Below are positions 9,401-15,720 of a stretch of 23,259 nucleotides of DNA, one piece after another. How positions within the stretch are numbered: position 1 is the first letter of the stretch; each line of letters starts with the position of its first letter. Under the pieces are notes generated by a model. That model saw only the letters and a list, made by a program, of their open reading frames with translations. It searched no databases and was not told the origin of the DNA. Position numbers and translations under genes: made by a program. This DNA comes from an uncultured Blautia sp. (GTDB lineage: Bacteria; Bacillota; Clostridia; Lachnospirales; Lachnospiraceae): contig CAAFRY010000013.1 in the NCBI GenBank assembly GCA_900765525.1, forward strand, positions 1-23,259. Reading direction: 5' to 3'.

Positions 9401-9622
9401 CATAGCTCTGTATCTTGGAATCATATCTTTAATAACACGGGTCAGCACATGACCAATATGGGGCTTGCCATTGGCTGTAGGAGGGCCGTCATAGAAAGTA
9501 TAGGTTTCCCCCTCCTTCCTGCTGTCCATACTTTTCTTGAAAATATCGTTTTCCTTCCAGAATTTCTCAACTTCTTTTTCCCGTTTTACGAAATTCAGGT
9601 CTGTGTCCACTTTCTGGTACAT
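6479..9622 (-). CDS. ileS: Isoleucyl-tRNA synthetase, long form
   Basis: This class I aminoacyl-tRNA synthetase charges tRNA-Ile. Residues 50-58 hold the HIGH motif (ANGKPHIGH) and residues 598-602 KMSKS. The CP1 editing domain shows AWTTTPWTLPSN (221-232) and GTGVVHIAPAFGEDD (about 320-334). Cys pairs at CPRC (182), CWRC (396), CEC (468) and CPKC (508) suggest structural zinc. The tRNA-binding helical domain and a C-terminal region follow. At 1047 residues it fits the longer, eukaryote-like class (often called IleS2), which family literature links to lower mupirocin sensitivity; that property is inferred, not shown. The HIGH motif is canonical, not the altered form reported for hyper-resistant IleS2. 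The ATG at 9622 follows AAAGGAG. A T-box leader controls it. Confidence 0.97.
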   Translation of the reverse strand: MYQKVDTDLNFVKREKEVEKFWKENDIFKKSMDSRKEGETYTFYDGPPTANGKPHIGHVLTRVIKDMIPRYRAMKGYMVPRKAGWDTHGLPVELEVEKKLGLDGKEQIEEYGLIPFIDQCKESVWKYKGMWEDFSSTVGFWADMDNPYVTYHDDYIESEWWALKEIWNKGLLYKGHKIVPYCPRCGTPLSAQEVAQGYKDVKERSAIARFKVKDEDAYILAWTTTPWTLPSNVALCVNPEEDYAKVKAADGNTYYMACALLDTVLDSLEREEGTPAYEVLETYKGTDLEYKEYEPLYNFKALNKKAFYVVCDTYVTLTDGTGVVHIAPAFGEDDNKVGKKYDLPVLQLVDEKGEMTGETPWAGTFCKKADPEVLKDLDKRGLLFSAPKFEHSYPHCWRCDTPLIYYARESWFIKMTAVKDDLIRNNNTINWIPESIGKGRFGDWLENVQDWGISRNRYWGTPLNVWECECGHMESVGSRQELFEKSGDEKAKTVELHRPYIDEITMKCPKCGKTMHRVPEVIDCWFDSGAMPFAQHHYPFENKELFEQQFPADFISEAVDQTRGWFYSLLAESTLLFNKAPYKNVIVLGHVQDENGQKMSKSKGNAVDPFKALEEYGADAIRWYFYVNSAPWLPNRFHGKAVQEGQRKFMGTLWNTYAFFVLYANIDEFDPTKYALDYEQLSVMDKWLLSKLNSTVKTVDNNLANYKIPETARALQEFVDDMSNWYVRRSRERFWAKGMEQDKINAYMTLYTALVTLCKAAAPMVPFMTEEIYLNLVRNVDKSAPESIHLCDFPQVQEAWIDKKLEENMDNLMKIVVLGRACRNAANIKNRQPIGKMFVKASFDLPDFYQEIVEDELNVKSLSFTDDVREFTSYTFKPQLKTVGPKYGKFLGGIKAALAELDGNQAMDELKAQNQLKLDINGQEIVLLESDLLIDTAQTEGYVSESDNDITVVLDTQLTPELIEEGYVREIISKIQTMRKEADFQVTDKIRVSMEGNPVIEDIFRGHEAEIKAEVLADEVVYGEVSGHAKDWKINAQDVKLGVLKLS

Positions 9623-9649
9623 AGAAATTCTCCTTTCTTTTTGCCTCTT

Positions 9650-9696
9650 GCCCTAAGGGCTTTTCTATTATAGGATATATCCTATATAATAGAAAA
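9650..9696 (-). other. Two adjacent palindromes between the T-box terminator and ileS
   Basis: A 36-bp near-palindrome (9661-9696; outer arms TTTTCTATTAT / ATAATAGAAAA, inner AGGATATATCCT with a 2-nt bulge) abuts a perfect GCCCTAAGGGC palindrome (9650-9660). In the ileS transcript the first arm of the long palindrome is also the U tract of the T-box terminator, so this hairpin can form fully only in read-through RNA. It sits just before the ribosome site. A role in RNA stability or processing is a guess. Confidence 0.65.
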
Positions 9697-9725
9697 GGCT
9701 TCCGTCCCGTAACAGGACGAAAGCC
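9686..9725 (-). terminator. T-box regulated terminator of the ileS leader
   Basis: On the minus strand GGCTTTCGTCC pairs with GGGACGGAAGCC around TGTTAC (9697-9725), and TTTTCTATTAT follows (9696-9686). It lies just downstream of the T-box antiterminator sequence, as in all transcriptional T-box leaders. Confidence 0.88.
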
Positions 9726-9948
9726 ATAAACTGCACTGTCGTTATACCACCTCTTACCTCATACGAAGCATTGCTACTTTTATATGTGTTCCCTATAACG
9801 GAGGAAAACCGGCATCTCTTACTCGGTTCAGATAGCAACTCAGGAGTGATTTTCTTTTGCAGCTACTTGTACCGGGCTCCCACCCGCCCCGGCTCTCTGT
9901 TACGTTGACTGGCAAAATACTGTCTCCATCACTGTTTTTGTCAAGTAT
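9686..9948 (-). ncRNA. T-box riboswitch (tRNA-Ile sensing) upstream of ileS
   Basis: Read on the minus strand, the leader contains a stem I region with AGAGAGCCGGGGCGGG, a likely specifier ATC codon (complement of 9831-9833), the linker CCGTTATAGGG, and the T-box AGAGGTGGTATAACG (complement of 9740-9754), in which TGGT can pair with the ACCA end of tRNA-Ile (discriminator A). A terminator hairpin follows. Family knowledge: uncharged tRNA-Ile stabilises the antiterminator, so ileS is expressed when isoleucine is short. The T-box identity is firm; the exact specifier position is inferred from the downstream gene and from spacing. Confidence 0.92.
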
Positions 9949-9954
9949 GGGAAT

Positions 9955-9984
9955 ATTATACTGACAGGCTTTCCCTTTTGTCAA
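9955..9984 (-). promoter_or_regulatory. Consensus promoter of the ileS leader
   Basis: On the minus strand TTGACA (9984-9979) is separated by 18 nt from TATAAT (9960-9955). Both boxes match the sigma-A consensus perfectly. Transcription should start near 9948, immediately before the T-box stem I. Confidence 0.88.
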
Positions 9985-10028
9985 GCCCTTCCTTGGATTT
10001 TTACCGTCTAAGACTAGGATTCGTTACT

Positions 10029-10163
10029 GTTCTTACGCAGCCCGACACTTGCTGCCGGGCTGCGTAAGAACATGATTCAGGTATGAGCAGGCTTCTTTTG
10101 CGAAGCAAAACTTTAAATGGGCCTGCCAATGTTCCTGCTTACAAGATACGAGTAAACAGGAAC
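10029..10163. repeat. Structured intergenic repeat, copy A
   Basis: This copy of about 135 bp has three foldable parts. H1 is GTTCTTACGCAGCCCG (10029-10044) with CGGGCTGCGTAAGAAC (10056-10071), 16 perfect pairs. H2 is GCAGGC and GCCTGC around TTTTGC-GAA-GCAAAA (about 10088-10127). H3 is GTTCCTGCTTAC with GTAAACAGGAAC (about 10130-10163). About nine in ten bases match the reverse complement of the copy at the right window edge. It lies 45 bp upstream of the ileS -35 box and has no coding capacity. Confidence 0.85.
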
Positions 10164-10216
10164 AAGGATTCAGTCACATGTCGTGAGACCGGAAATCTGT
10201 GGGCATCCTTGTCCCT

Positions 10217-10252
10217 AAAAAAGAAGCTATGACTCCGAAGAATCATAGCTTC
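10217..10252 (-). terminator. Terminator of the UgpC/MsmK gene
   Basis: On the minus strand GAAGCTATGA and TCATAGCTTC (arms 10243-10252 and 10223-10232) close on a C(TTCG)G tetraloop and are followed by TTTTTT (10222-10217). It lies about 20 nt beyond the stop codon. Confidence 0.9.
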
Positions 10253-10274
10253 CTGTGTAAGCTTAAACTATTTT

Positions 10275-11387
10275 TTAGTTTGTGATAACCTGCTCTGTCT
10301 CTTTATCGAATACATGAACTTTTTCCATATCCAGAGCAAATTTAACGGTATCACCAGACCTTGCTGTTGTACGAGGATTAACTCTTGCTGTCATTGGGAA
10401 TCCTTCTGTATCAAAGTACAGATAAACTTCAGCACCTAACAGCTCGTATACAGTAATCTTACCTTCTACTGTGCTGTTGGGGAATGCCTGGATACGAGCT
10501 TCGTCATCATATACATGCTCTGGACGAATACCCATAACAACTGTCTTTCCATCATATCCGCCGTCAACCAGAGCTTTCTTCTTGGAAGCCGGAACATGAA
10601 GTACAGTCTTACCAATCTGTAACTGAACATCATCACCTTTTACATGAACAACTGCATCCAGGAAGTTCATCTGAGGAGAACCGATAAATCCGGCAACGAA
10701 CAGATTGGAAGGAGCATTGTACAGTGTCTGAGGTGTATCAACCTGCTGAACAACACCGTCTTTCATAACTACGATTCTGGTTCCCAGTGTCATAGCTTCT
10801 GTCTGGTCATGAGTTACATAGATGATGGTTGCGCCTAATCTCTCATGTAATTTAGAAATCTCAGTACGCATCTGAACACGAAGTTTAGCATCCAGGTTTG
10901 ACAGAGGCTCGTCCATCAGGAATACCTTTGGCTCACGCACGATAGCACGTCCCATAGCAACACGCTGTCTCTGACCACCGGAAAGAGCTTTTGGTTTACG
11001 GTCTAATAATTTCTCCAGGTCAAGAATCTTAGCAGCTTCTTTAACCATTTTATCAATCTGGTCTTTTGGAACTTTTCTCAGTTTCAGACCAAATGCCATG
11101 TTATCATAAACTGTCATATGAGGATACAGAGCGTAGTTCTGGAATACCATTGCAATATCTCTATCCTTAGGTTCAACATCGTTTACGACCTTGTCGCCGA
11201 TTTTTAAAGTACCGCCGGAAATTTCTTCCAGACCAGCAATCATACGAAGAGTTGTGGATTTACCGCATCCTGAAGGTCCTACAAAGATGATGAACTCTTT
11301 ATCTGCGATTTCCAGGTTGAAGTCTTTAACTGCTTCAAATCCGTTTGGATAAGTTTTGTTAATATGCTGTAATGATAAACTTGCCAT
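10275..11387 (-). CDS. ugpC: Sugar ABC transporter ATP-binding protein, UgpC/MsmK/MalK type
   Basis: The 370-residue ATPase powers import of sugars or related solutes. Visible motifs: Walker A GPSGCGKST (37-45), Q-loop Q83 in VFQNYALYP, signature LSGGQ (135-139), Walker B VFLMDE (155-160) with catalytic E160, and switch H193 in VTHDQTEA. The C-terminal third (from about 235) is the OB-fold regulatory domain of CUT1 ATPases, with GIRPEHVYDD. The gene is monocistronic between its own terminator and a divergent promoter region, with no permease or binding protein beside it. Such orphan ATPases serve several CUT1 permeases in Firmicutes (MsmK is the known example); sharing here is inference. The ATG at 11387 has AGGAGG about 10 nt upstream. 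Confidence 0.95.
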   Translation of the reverse strand: MASLSLQHINKTYPNGFEAVKDFNLEIADKEFIIFVGPSGCGKSTTLRMIAGLEEISGGTLKIGDKVVNDVEPKDRDIAMVFQNYALYPHMTVYDNMAFGLKLRKVPKDQIDKMVKEAAKILDLEKLLDRKPKALSGGQRQRVAMGRAIVREPKVFLMDEPLSNLDAKLRVQMRTEISKLHERLGATIIYVTHDQTEAMTLGTRIVVMKDGVVQQVDTPQTLYNAPSNLFVAGFIGSPQMNFLDAVVHVKGDDVQLQIGKTVLHVPASKKKALVDGGYDGKTVVMGIRPEHVYDDEARIQAFPNSTVEGKITVYELLGAEVYLYFDTEGFPMTARVNPRTTARSGDTVKFALDMEKVHVFDKETEQVITN

Positions 11388-11601
11388 TTTTTCAAATCCT
11401 CCTAAATATTTATATGTCCTGCTTTTTGAACTGTGTTAAGTATAACCCTATCTTCTTTTTTTTTCCATAGGTCAATTGCCCAAAGATTCCTGACTGACTT
11501 AGTAACCCTGGACAAAAACGGGGAACCCCCTGTCATTTTGACATATTTTTATGATTTCGGTAAGCAATCTGCACAATCCCCTTCCGGGAGAAAAAAGAGG
11601 C

Positions 11602-11630
11602 TTTACAGGAAAACCCTGATTCCTTATAAT
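11602..11630 (+). promoter_or_regulatory. Promoter of the 88-aa protein gene
   Basis: TTTACA (11602-11607), a 17-nt spacer and a perfect TATAAT (11625-11630) lie 48 nt before the start codon at 11678. The rest of the 290-nt gap towards the divergent ATPase gene holds a poly-T/poly-A run at 11456-11464 and a TTGACC on the minus strand at 11475-11470 without a clear -10 partner. Confidence 0.65.
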
Positions 11631-11677
11631 ATAAGCCGACACAAACCTTTTCATATTTTTACAGAAAGGAATATGCT

Positions 11678-11944
11678 ATGTTTCGATTGATGGGAAGTAT
11701 TTACAAAGATACCCATATCCTGAAAAGCACAGTCATTGAAGATGACAGGGAAACCACACGAACAAAAAAAGTATTTCATGCATTAGACTGCATCTGCCAT
11801 GAATTTGACCTTCCCTCCCCCATTTGGCTGGACTCCAATATTAAAGATTTTCAGAAATTTTCCAAGGTGCGCTTTTATCAGGATAATTTCATAGAAACCA
11901 TTGATTTTGACTATTTCGAGCTTCATATCATTGAAGAAGATTAA
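11678..11944 (+). CDS. Small acidic protein of unknown function
   Basis: The 88-residue product has no signal peptide or membrane segment and no motif I can name. It starts MFRLMGSIYKD, has charged repeats of K, D and E, an FDLPSPIWLD segment, and a C-terminal stretch ending FDYFELHIIEED. Its codon use, the AGAAAGGA site 7 nt before the ATG, the upstream promoter and the downstream terminators support a real gene. The FDL-P-PIWLD and ETIDFDYFEL wording feels like a small soluble family found widely in Lachnospiraceae annotated only as hypothetical; that is recollection, not a search result. It is transcribed alone. Confidence 0.75.
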   Translation: MFRLMGSIYKDTHILKSTVIEDDRETTRTKKVFHALDCICHEFDLPSPIWLDSNIKDFQKFSKVRFYQDNFIETIDFDYFELHIIEED

Positions 11945-11949
11945 AATCG

Positions 11950-11998
11950 TAGCAGAATCCGGCTTATTTAAAGCCGTTTTAACCAACAGTATCTGCTA
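11950..11998 (+). other. Nested hairpin after the 88-aa gene
   Basis: CGGCTT (11960-11965) and AAGCCG (11971-11976) form a short stem followed by TTTT. It is nested in TAGCAGA (11950-11956) and TCTGCTA (11992-11998). It may be a first, weak terminator ahead of the stronger one at 11998. Confidence 0.45.
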
Positions 11999-12033
11999 TG
12001 GGGCTGTGGCTTAATGCAACAGTCCCATTTTTT
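11998..12033 (+). terminator. Terminator of the 88-aa gene
   Basis: ATGGGGCTGT (11998-12007) pairs with ACAGTCCCAT (12019-12028) with one G-T pair, followed by TTTTTT (12028-12033). Confidence 0.8.
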
Positions 12034-12034
12034 C

Positions 12035-12063
12035 TTGAATCCTCATGGTATTTACTATATAAT
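12035..12063 (+). promoter_or_regulatory. Promoter of the HPr-like gene
   Basis: TTGAAT (12035-12040), a 17-nt spacer and a perfect TATAAT (12058-12063) lie just after the preceding terminator's T run and 48 nt before the ATG at 12111. Confidence 0.7.
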
Positions 12064-12110
12064 GAGAAAAAGCTGTATTTTTATACAACCAGCAGAAGGA
12101 GGGATAACAG

Positions 12111-12365
12111 ATGTTAGAAAGAACTATTATCATATCTAACCTGGAAAAAGACTGCATGCATCCGTTCTCTGAATTGGTTCGTACTGCCTGTCAGTTTCAG
12201 AGCAAGCTTCTATTGTCATGCGGCAGCAAACAGGTAAATGCTAAGAGTATTATGGGTATGATGGCTTTTGATTTGACGGAAGGCACCTCTGTGAAGGTTA
12301 CGGCAGAGGGTGCGGACGAAGCCGCAGCATTGGAAGCCCTGGAGGATTTTCTTACCTGTAAGTAA
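12111..12365 (+). CDS. HPr-family protein with the catalytic histidine replaced (Crh-like)
   Basis: The 84-residue protein has HPr length and fold signature: the VNAKSIMGMMAF motif puts Ser at position 46 exactly as in Bacillus HPr, and the ending GADEAAALEALEDFLTCK matches the last helix. Without gaps, the active-site loop (GIHARPA in HPr, His15 and Arg17) reads DCMHPFS, with Cys at 15, His at 17 and Pro at 18. It therefore probably cannot accept phosphate from enzyme I in the normal way but keeps the Ser46 regulatory surface, like Bacillus Crh (Gln15). A role as a CcpA co-effector is inference; a gapped alignment could place the His differently. The ribosome site is GGAGGG, and the gene has its own promoter and a shared terminator. 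Confidence 0.88.
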   Translation: MLERTIIISNLEKDCMHPFSELVRTACQFQSKLLLSCGSKQVNAKSIMGMMAFDLTEGTSVKVTAEGADEAAALEALEDFLTCK

Positions 12366-12408
12366 TAGAATCTCCTTGAATTTTTATACCTGCCAACACA
12401 GCCACTAA

Positions 12409-12493
12409 GATATAAGTCTCCGCCCCTGACACCCTGCAGGCGGCCATATACCTGCCCTTCCGGACCGGAACATAAGGAAGCAGGGCTTATATC
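12409..12493. other. Foldable non-coding segment after the HPr-like gene
   Basis: GATATAAG (12409-12416) and CCCTGC (12432-12437) can both pair with one continuous arm, GCAGGGCTTATATC (12480-12493), leaving a 15-nt bulge. Inside lies a palindrome TTCCGG-A-CCGGAA (12458-12470). It lies between the HPr-like stop codon and the bidirectional terminator and contains no frame of note. Confidence 0.45.
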
Positions 12494-12510
12494 GCAAAAT
12501 GTATAATATG

Positions 12511-12566
12511 CAAAAAGCCCCGGAGGGCAGCCCAGCTTTATTGTCTGAGCCTTCCGAGGCTTTTTG
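12511..12566. terminator. Bidirectional terminator between the HPr-like gene and pgi
   Basis: CAAAAAGCCCCGGAGGGC (12511-12528) pairs with GCCTTCCGAGGCTTTTTG (12549-12566) with one mismatch and one wobble. The A run on the left and T run on the right give a T tract in both directions, as suits the convergent genes. Confidence 0.85.
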
Positions 12567-12590
12567 TTTTTATGTTTTCCCCTGTGGGGA

Positions 12591-13940
12591 TTATAATCTC
12601 TTTAACAATTCTTCTCTTCTTTCTTCAAATCCCGGTTTTCCCAGAAGAGCAAACATATTTTTCTTGTAGCTCTCTACGCCAGGCTGGTTGAAGGGGTTCA
12701 CACCTGTCAGGTATCCGCTGATGCCGCAGGCAAACTCAAAGAAATAGAACAGCTGTCCCAGATAGAATTCGTTCTGCTGGGGAATCTTCACCATAAGGTT
12801 TGGTGTATTTCCGTCTGTATGAGCCAGAATTGTTCCGTTCATAGCACTTTTATTTACAAAGTCCATACCTTTTCCGGCCAGATAATTCAATCCGTCCAAA
12901 TCATTGGCAGCCTCTTTGATAACCACGTCATCCTTAGGCTCTTCAATAGCCAGAACTGTCTCAAACATGATTCTGGAGCCGTCCTGGATAAACTGTCCCA
13001 GAGAATGTAAGTCTGTGGTAAAGTCTACGGAAGCAGGATAAATTCCCTTCTGGTCTTTTCCTTCGCTTTCGCCGTAGAGCTGCTTCCACCATTCGGCTAC
13101 ATAGTGAAGAGTGGGCTCGTAATCTGCCAGAATTTCCATGGATTTGCCTTTTTTATGAAGAATATTGCGTACAGCCGCATACTTCATCGCATCGTTCTCT
13201 GCATAGGGAGCATTCAGGGCCAGCTCTCTGCCGGAAGCAGCACCTTCCATGAGTTTGTCAATGGATACGCCGCTTGCTGCGATAGGCAGAAGTCCCACGG
13301 CTGTCAGCACGGAGAAACGTCCTCCCACATCATCGGGAACCACGAAGGTTTCATAGCCTTCCTCGTCTGCCAGTGTTTTCAGGGCTCCTTTGGCTTTATC
13401 TGTGGTGGCATAAATTCTCTTTGCCGCCTCTTCCTTGCCATATTTGTTTTCCATCATTTCCTTAAACACACGGAAAGCGATAGCCGGTTCAGTGGTTGTT
13501 CCGGATTTGGAGATTACATTTATGGAGAAGTCTCTGTCCCCAATCACATCAACCAAGCCCTTTACATAGGCGCCGCTGATATTATTTCCCACATAATAGA
13601 TTTCCGGAGCATTCCGTTTTTCCTTTGTCAAATTGTTATAAAACGGATGATTCAGGAAATCAATAGCAGCTCTTGCGCCCAGGTAGGAACCGCCGATACC
13701 AATCACCAGCAGCACGTCAGAATCCTGCTGAATTTTCTTGGCTGCCTCTTTAATTCTGGCGAACTCCTCCTTGTCATAATCCACCGGAAGGTCAATCCAT
13801 CCCAGGAAATCATTTCCAAGTCCTGTCCTGCTTACCAGAACTTCCTTTGCCGCCTCAGTCATTTTCTCCATTGCGGCAACTTCCTCTTCCCGGATAACAT
13901 TTGCTGCTTTTGAATAGTCAAACGTCACTTTATTTCCCAT
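12591..13940 (-). CDS. pgi: Glucose-6-phosphate isomerase
   Basis: The 449-residue product interconverts glucose-6-phosphate and fructose-6-phosphate. It has the PGI signatures [16 protein letters not shown] (middle) and [18 protein letters not shown] (near the C-terminus), and sugar-phosphate-binding segments [13 protein letters not shown] and [17 protein letters not shown] (the SIS fold). The start at ATG 13940 ([10 protein letters not shown]) is chosen over a TTG at 13961 because AAAGGAG lies 9 nt upstream of it and the longer start would overlap that site. Length and sequence fit the compact Firmicutes form. It follows the membrane-protein gene by 60 nt and is probably cotranscribed with it. 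Confidence 0.97.
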   Translation of the reverse strand: MGNKVTFDYSKAANVIREEEVAAMEKMTEAAKEVLVSRTGLGNDFLGWIDLPVDYDKEEFARIKEAAKKIQQDSDVLLVIGIGGSYLGARAAIDFLNHPFYNNLTKEKRNAPEIYYVGNNISGAYVKGLVDVIGDRDFSINVISKSGTTTEPAIAFRVFKEMMENKYGKEEAAKRIYATTDKAKGALKTLADEEGYETFVVPDDVGGRFSVLTAVGLLPIAASGVSIDKLMEGAASGRELALNAPYAENDAMKYAAVRNILHKKGKSMEILADYEPTLHYVAEWWKQLYGESEGKDQKGIYPASVDFTTDLHSLGQFIQDGSRIMFETVLAIEEPKDDVVIKEAANDLDGLNYLAGKGMDFVNKSAMNGTILAHTDGNTPNLMVKIPQQNEFYLGQLFYFFEFACGISGYLTGVNPFNQPGVESYKKNMFALLGKPGFEERREELLKRL

Positions 13941-14000
13941 TTCTCTCTTCTCCTTTGCCAAATATTTCTTCCTTTAGTTTAGCAAATCCCTATGTGTTTA

Positions 14001-14747
14001 TCAAGTTAGAAATTCTTTTATTACATCCTTTACAATGGCCTCCTCCTCTTTATTCAAAAGATGGCTGTAACGGCTGTCCGTGGCCGCCGCCTCCATAATG
14101 CTCTGTTCCATCTGCCGGGCTGCCCTCTCCCTGCCCTCTTTGGGGCCTGGCTCCTCTTTTTTCTTTCCGCCCCGCCCGTCTCTCTTTCCGGAGTTTCTGG
14201 CATTTTCCAGTGGTATGATTTTTCCTGGCTCCTTCCAGCGGTTCTCCACATAGTCCAAAAGATTAGTTTCTATCACGTCCTCCTGATACCCCAGTCCCAT
14301 AATCATCCGCAGGGCCAAAAGGAAGATTTCCCCGGATATTCCGCCCACAACGGAAAAGCTCAAAAGCGATACCTGCCTGCCTAAAAGAGAAAGCTCCTGG
14401 GCACCTGTTCCCGTCTGCCATACAGACAAAATCTGGATTCCTGCAAATAAAAAAGAGAGGATGAAAGCGCCCCATGAAATTCCTTTTACCTGTCTCATGC
14501 TGAAGGCTCCTATCTTTCGTCCTCTCATCCGTTTCACCACATAAACGGAAGGGTTCTGTATTCTGGTATTTTCTTTTTGCTGTTTCTCATACTCCTGTAC
14601 AAATCCGGCCAGCCATCTGTCCTTTCCCTGGGAAGGGTGCCTTAAATCCTTTAAGACTCTTTTGTTGCTCCTGTACACGGCCAGCATACTTATGAGACTT
14701 ATCACTCCCATAAAACAGGCCCCAAAACAGAAAATCAGATGTTCCAT
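14001..14747 (-). CDS. Membrane protein of unknown function, three predicted helices
   Basis: The 248-residue protein has hydrophobic segments near residues 4-24, 91-112 and 127-150, and no signal-peptidase site. Between helices 1 and 2 is a basic soluble stretch (SNKRVLKDLRHPSQGKDRW, then VVKRMRGRKIG), and after helix 3 a long, highly charged tail with a K/R/E/G-rich region (about 185-215) that looks disordered, then a helix-like end. The layout is loosely like small MotA/TolQ-type or secretion scaffold proteins, but I see no defining residues and assign no function. The ATG at 14747 follows AGGAGGATGAGTT. The gene lies between mtnN and pgi on the same strand, 60 nt before pgi. Confidence 0.75.
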   Translation of the reverse strand: MEHLIFCFGACFMGVISLISMLAVYRSNKRVLKDLRHPSQGKDRWLAGFVQEYEKQQKENTRIQNPSVYVVKRMRGRKIGAFSMRQVKGISWGAFILSFLFAGIQILSVWQTGTGAQELSLLGRQVSLLSFSVVGGISGEIFLLALRMIMGLGYQEDVIETNLLDYVENRWKEPGKIIPLENARNSGKRDGRGGKKKEEPGPKEGRERAARQMEQSIMEAAATDSRYSHLLNKEEEAIVKDVIKEFLT

Positions 14748-14824
14748 AACTCATCCTCCTAATTGGCGGGGTTGTCCGCTTTTTTTCAGCAATGCCAGAC
14801 TTCGGCGTCTATTGCTATGGTTAA

Positions 14825-14853
14825 ATTATATAGCACCTGTTTCTGTTTGAAAA
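14825..14853 (-). promoter_or_regulatory. Candidate promoter for the membrane protein gene and pgi
   Basis: On the minus strand TTTTCA (14853-14848), a 17-nt spacer and TATAAT (14830-14825) lie about 80 nt before the start at 14747. Between it and the gene is a hairpin with AGCAAT/ATTGCT arms (about 14789-14816). The -35 box is weak. Confidence 0.5.
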
Positions 14854-14913
14854 CAAAAATCGCTCGACAAATGCCTGCTCCAAACGACAGCTTAGCCGGG
14901 AACAGCTTTCCTT

Positions 14914-15612
14914 CTATAATTCTTTTATCAGGTTTTCCACCAGCCTTACACTGTGAAGAATAGCCTGCTTTTCAAAGGTTGGATAATCTACATGAGCGCT
15001 GTCATCTGCTTTATCGGAAATAGCCCGGATAACCAGATAAGGGATGTGGTTCAGATATGCAGCCTGACCGATAGCCGCCCCCTCCATCTCTGTGCAGTAA
15101 CCATTGGTAAGCGAAAGGATTTGCTCTTTTTTCTCTTTATCTGCCACAAACTGGTCACCACTGACTACTCTTCCTTCATATACCTGAATCTCCGGATTTA
15201 CTCTGCGGCACACCTGGGCTGCCAGACTTCGCAGGTTCTGGTCTGCCGGGAAAGCCAGGGTATCCATTCTGGGAATCTGCCCCTGGGGATAACCGAACTC
15301 TCTTGCGTCTACGTCATGCTGCATGGTATCTGTGGACAGGACAATGTCTCCAATGTTGATTTCTGCCTTCAAGGAACCGGCGATACCTGTATTTATCACT
15401 GCCTCCACCTGAAAATCATCGGCTAAAATCTGGGTACAGATTCCTGCATTTACTTTACCGATTCCGGAGCGCACTACCACAGCCTTATGGCCCATAAGAT
15501 TTCCCCGGAAAAACTCCATGTCTGCTTTTTTGGTCACCTCTACCTCTGTCATCTTCTCTTTCAGCAGAGCCACTTCCTCTTCCATGGCTCCGATAATTCC
15601 TATTGTATGCAT
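14914..15612 (-). CDS. mtnN: 5'-methylthioadenosine/S-adenosylhomocysteine nucleosidase
   Basis: The 232-residue enzyme splits adenine from methylthioadenosine and S-adenosylhomocysteine, feeding SAM recycling and, via S-ribosylhomocysteine, possible AI-2 formation. Visible are GIIGAMEEEV with catalytic E12, INTGIAGSL, the purine-site region VVSGDQFVAD, MEGAAIGQ with E177, and ISDKADDSA with the catalytic acid D200; spacing matches the E. coli enzyme (E12, E174, D197). The ATG at 15612 follows GAGAGGAGC. No luxS or cysteine/methionine gene is adjacent. No clear terminator was seen in the 166 nt after the stop. Confidence 0.97.
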   Translation of the reverse strand: MHTIGIIGAMEEEVALLKEKMTEVEVTKKADMEFFRGNLMGHKAVVVRSGIGKVNAGICTQILADDFQVEAVINTGIAGSLKAEINIGDIVLSTDTMQHDVDAREFGYPQGQIPRMDTLAFPADQNLRSLAAQVCRRVNPEIQVYEGRVVSGDQFVADKEKKEQILSLTNGYCTEMEGAAIGQAAYLNHIPYLVIRAISDKADDSAHVDYPTFEKQAILHSVRLVENLIKEL

Positions 15613-15680
15613 AATAGCTCCTCTCTTCTGGGTTTATAATCCTCGCAAACCTATTTTACACGGTTTAGCTAAAATTTTCC

Positions 15681-15708
15681 ACCGGAAATCGTAAGGATTC
15701 AGTCACAT
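15681..15708 (+). repeat. Short module shared with the flank of repeat copy A
   Basis: ACCGGAAATC (15681-15690) and AAGGATTCAGTCACAT (15693-15708) recur exactly at 10188-10197 and 10164-10179, but in the other order. They flank the H3 side of the structured repeat at both sites. They are probably part of the repeat family's boundary. Confidence 0.6.
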
Positions 15709-15720
15709 AGTCTGGTTTTA

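Noticed and set aside
9831..9833. Alternative specifier codons in the T-box stem I (CTG or AAC just downstream)
   Set aside because: ATC fits the downstream ileS and the TGGT discriminator pairing; the alternatives would code for Leu or Asn, which do not fit the gene.
11433..11690. An 85-codon plus-strand frame upstream of the 88-aa gene
   Set aside because: It covers the promoter region and overlaps the start of the real gene in another frame; composition is non-coding.
14765..14787. GCGG-GGTTGT-CCGC followed by seven T on the plus strand, resembling a terminator
   Set aside because: The stem is only four to five pairs and no plus-strand gene ends nearby; it lies in the leader of a minus-strand gene.
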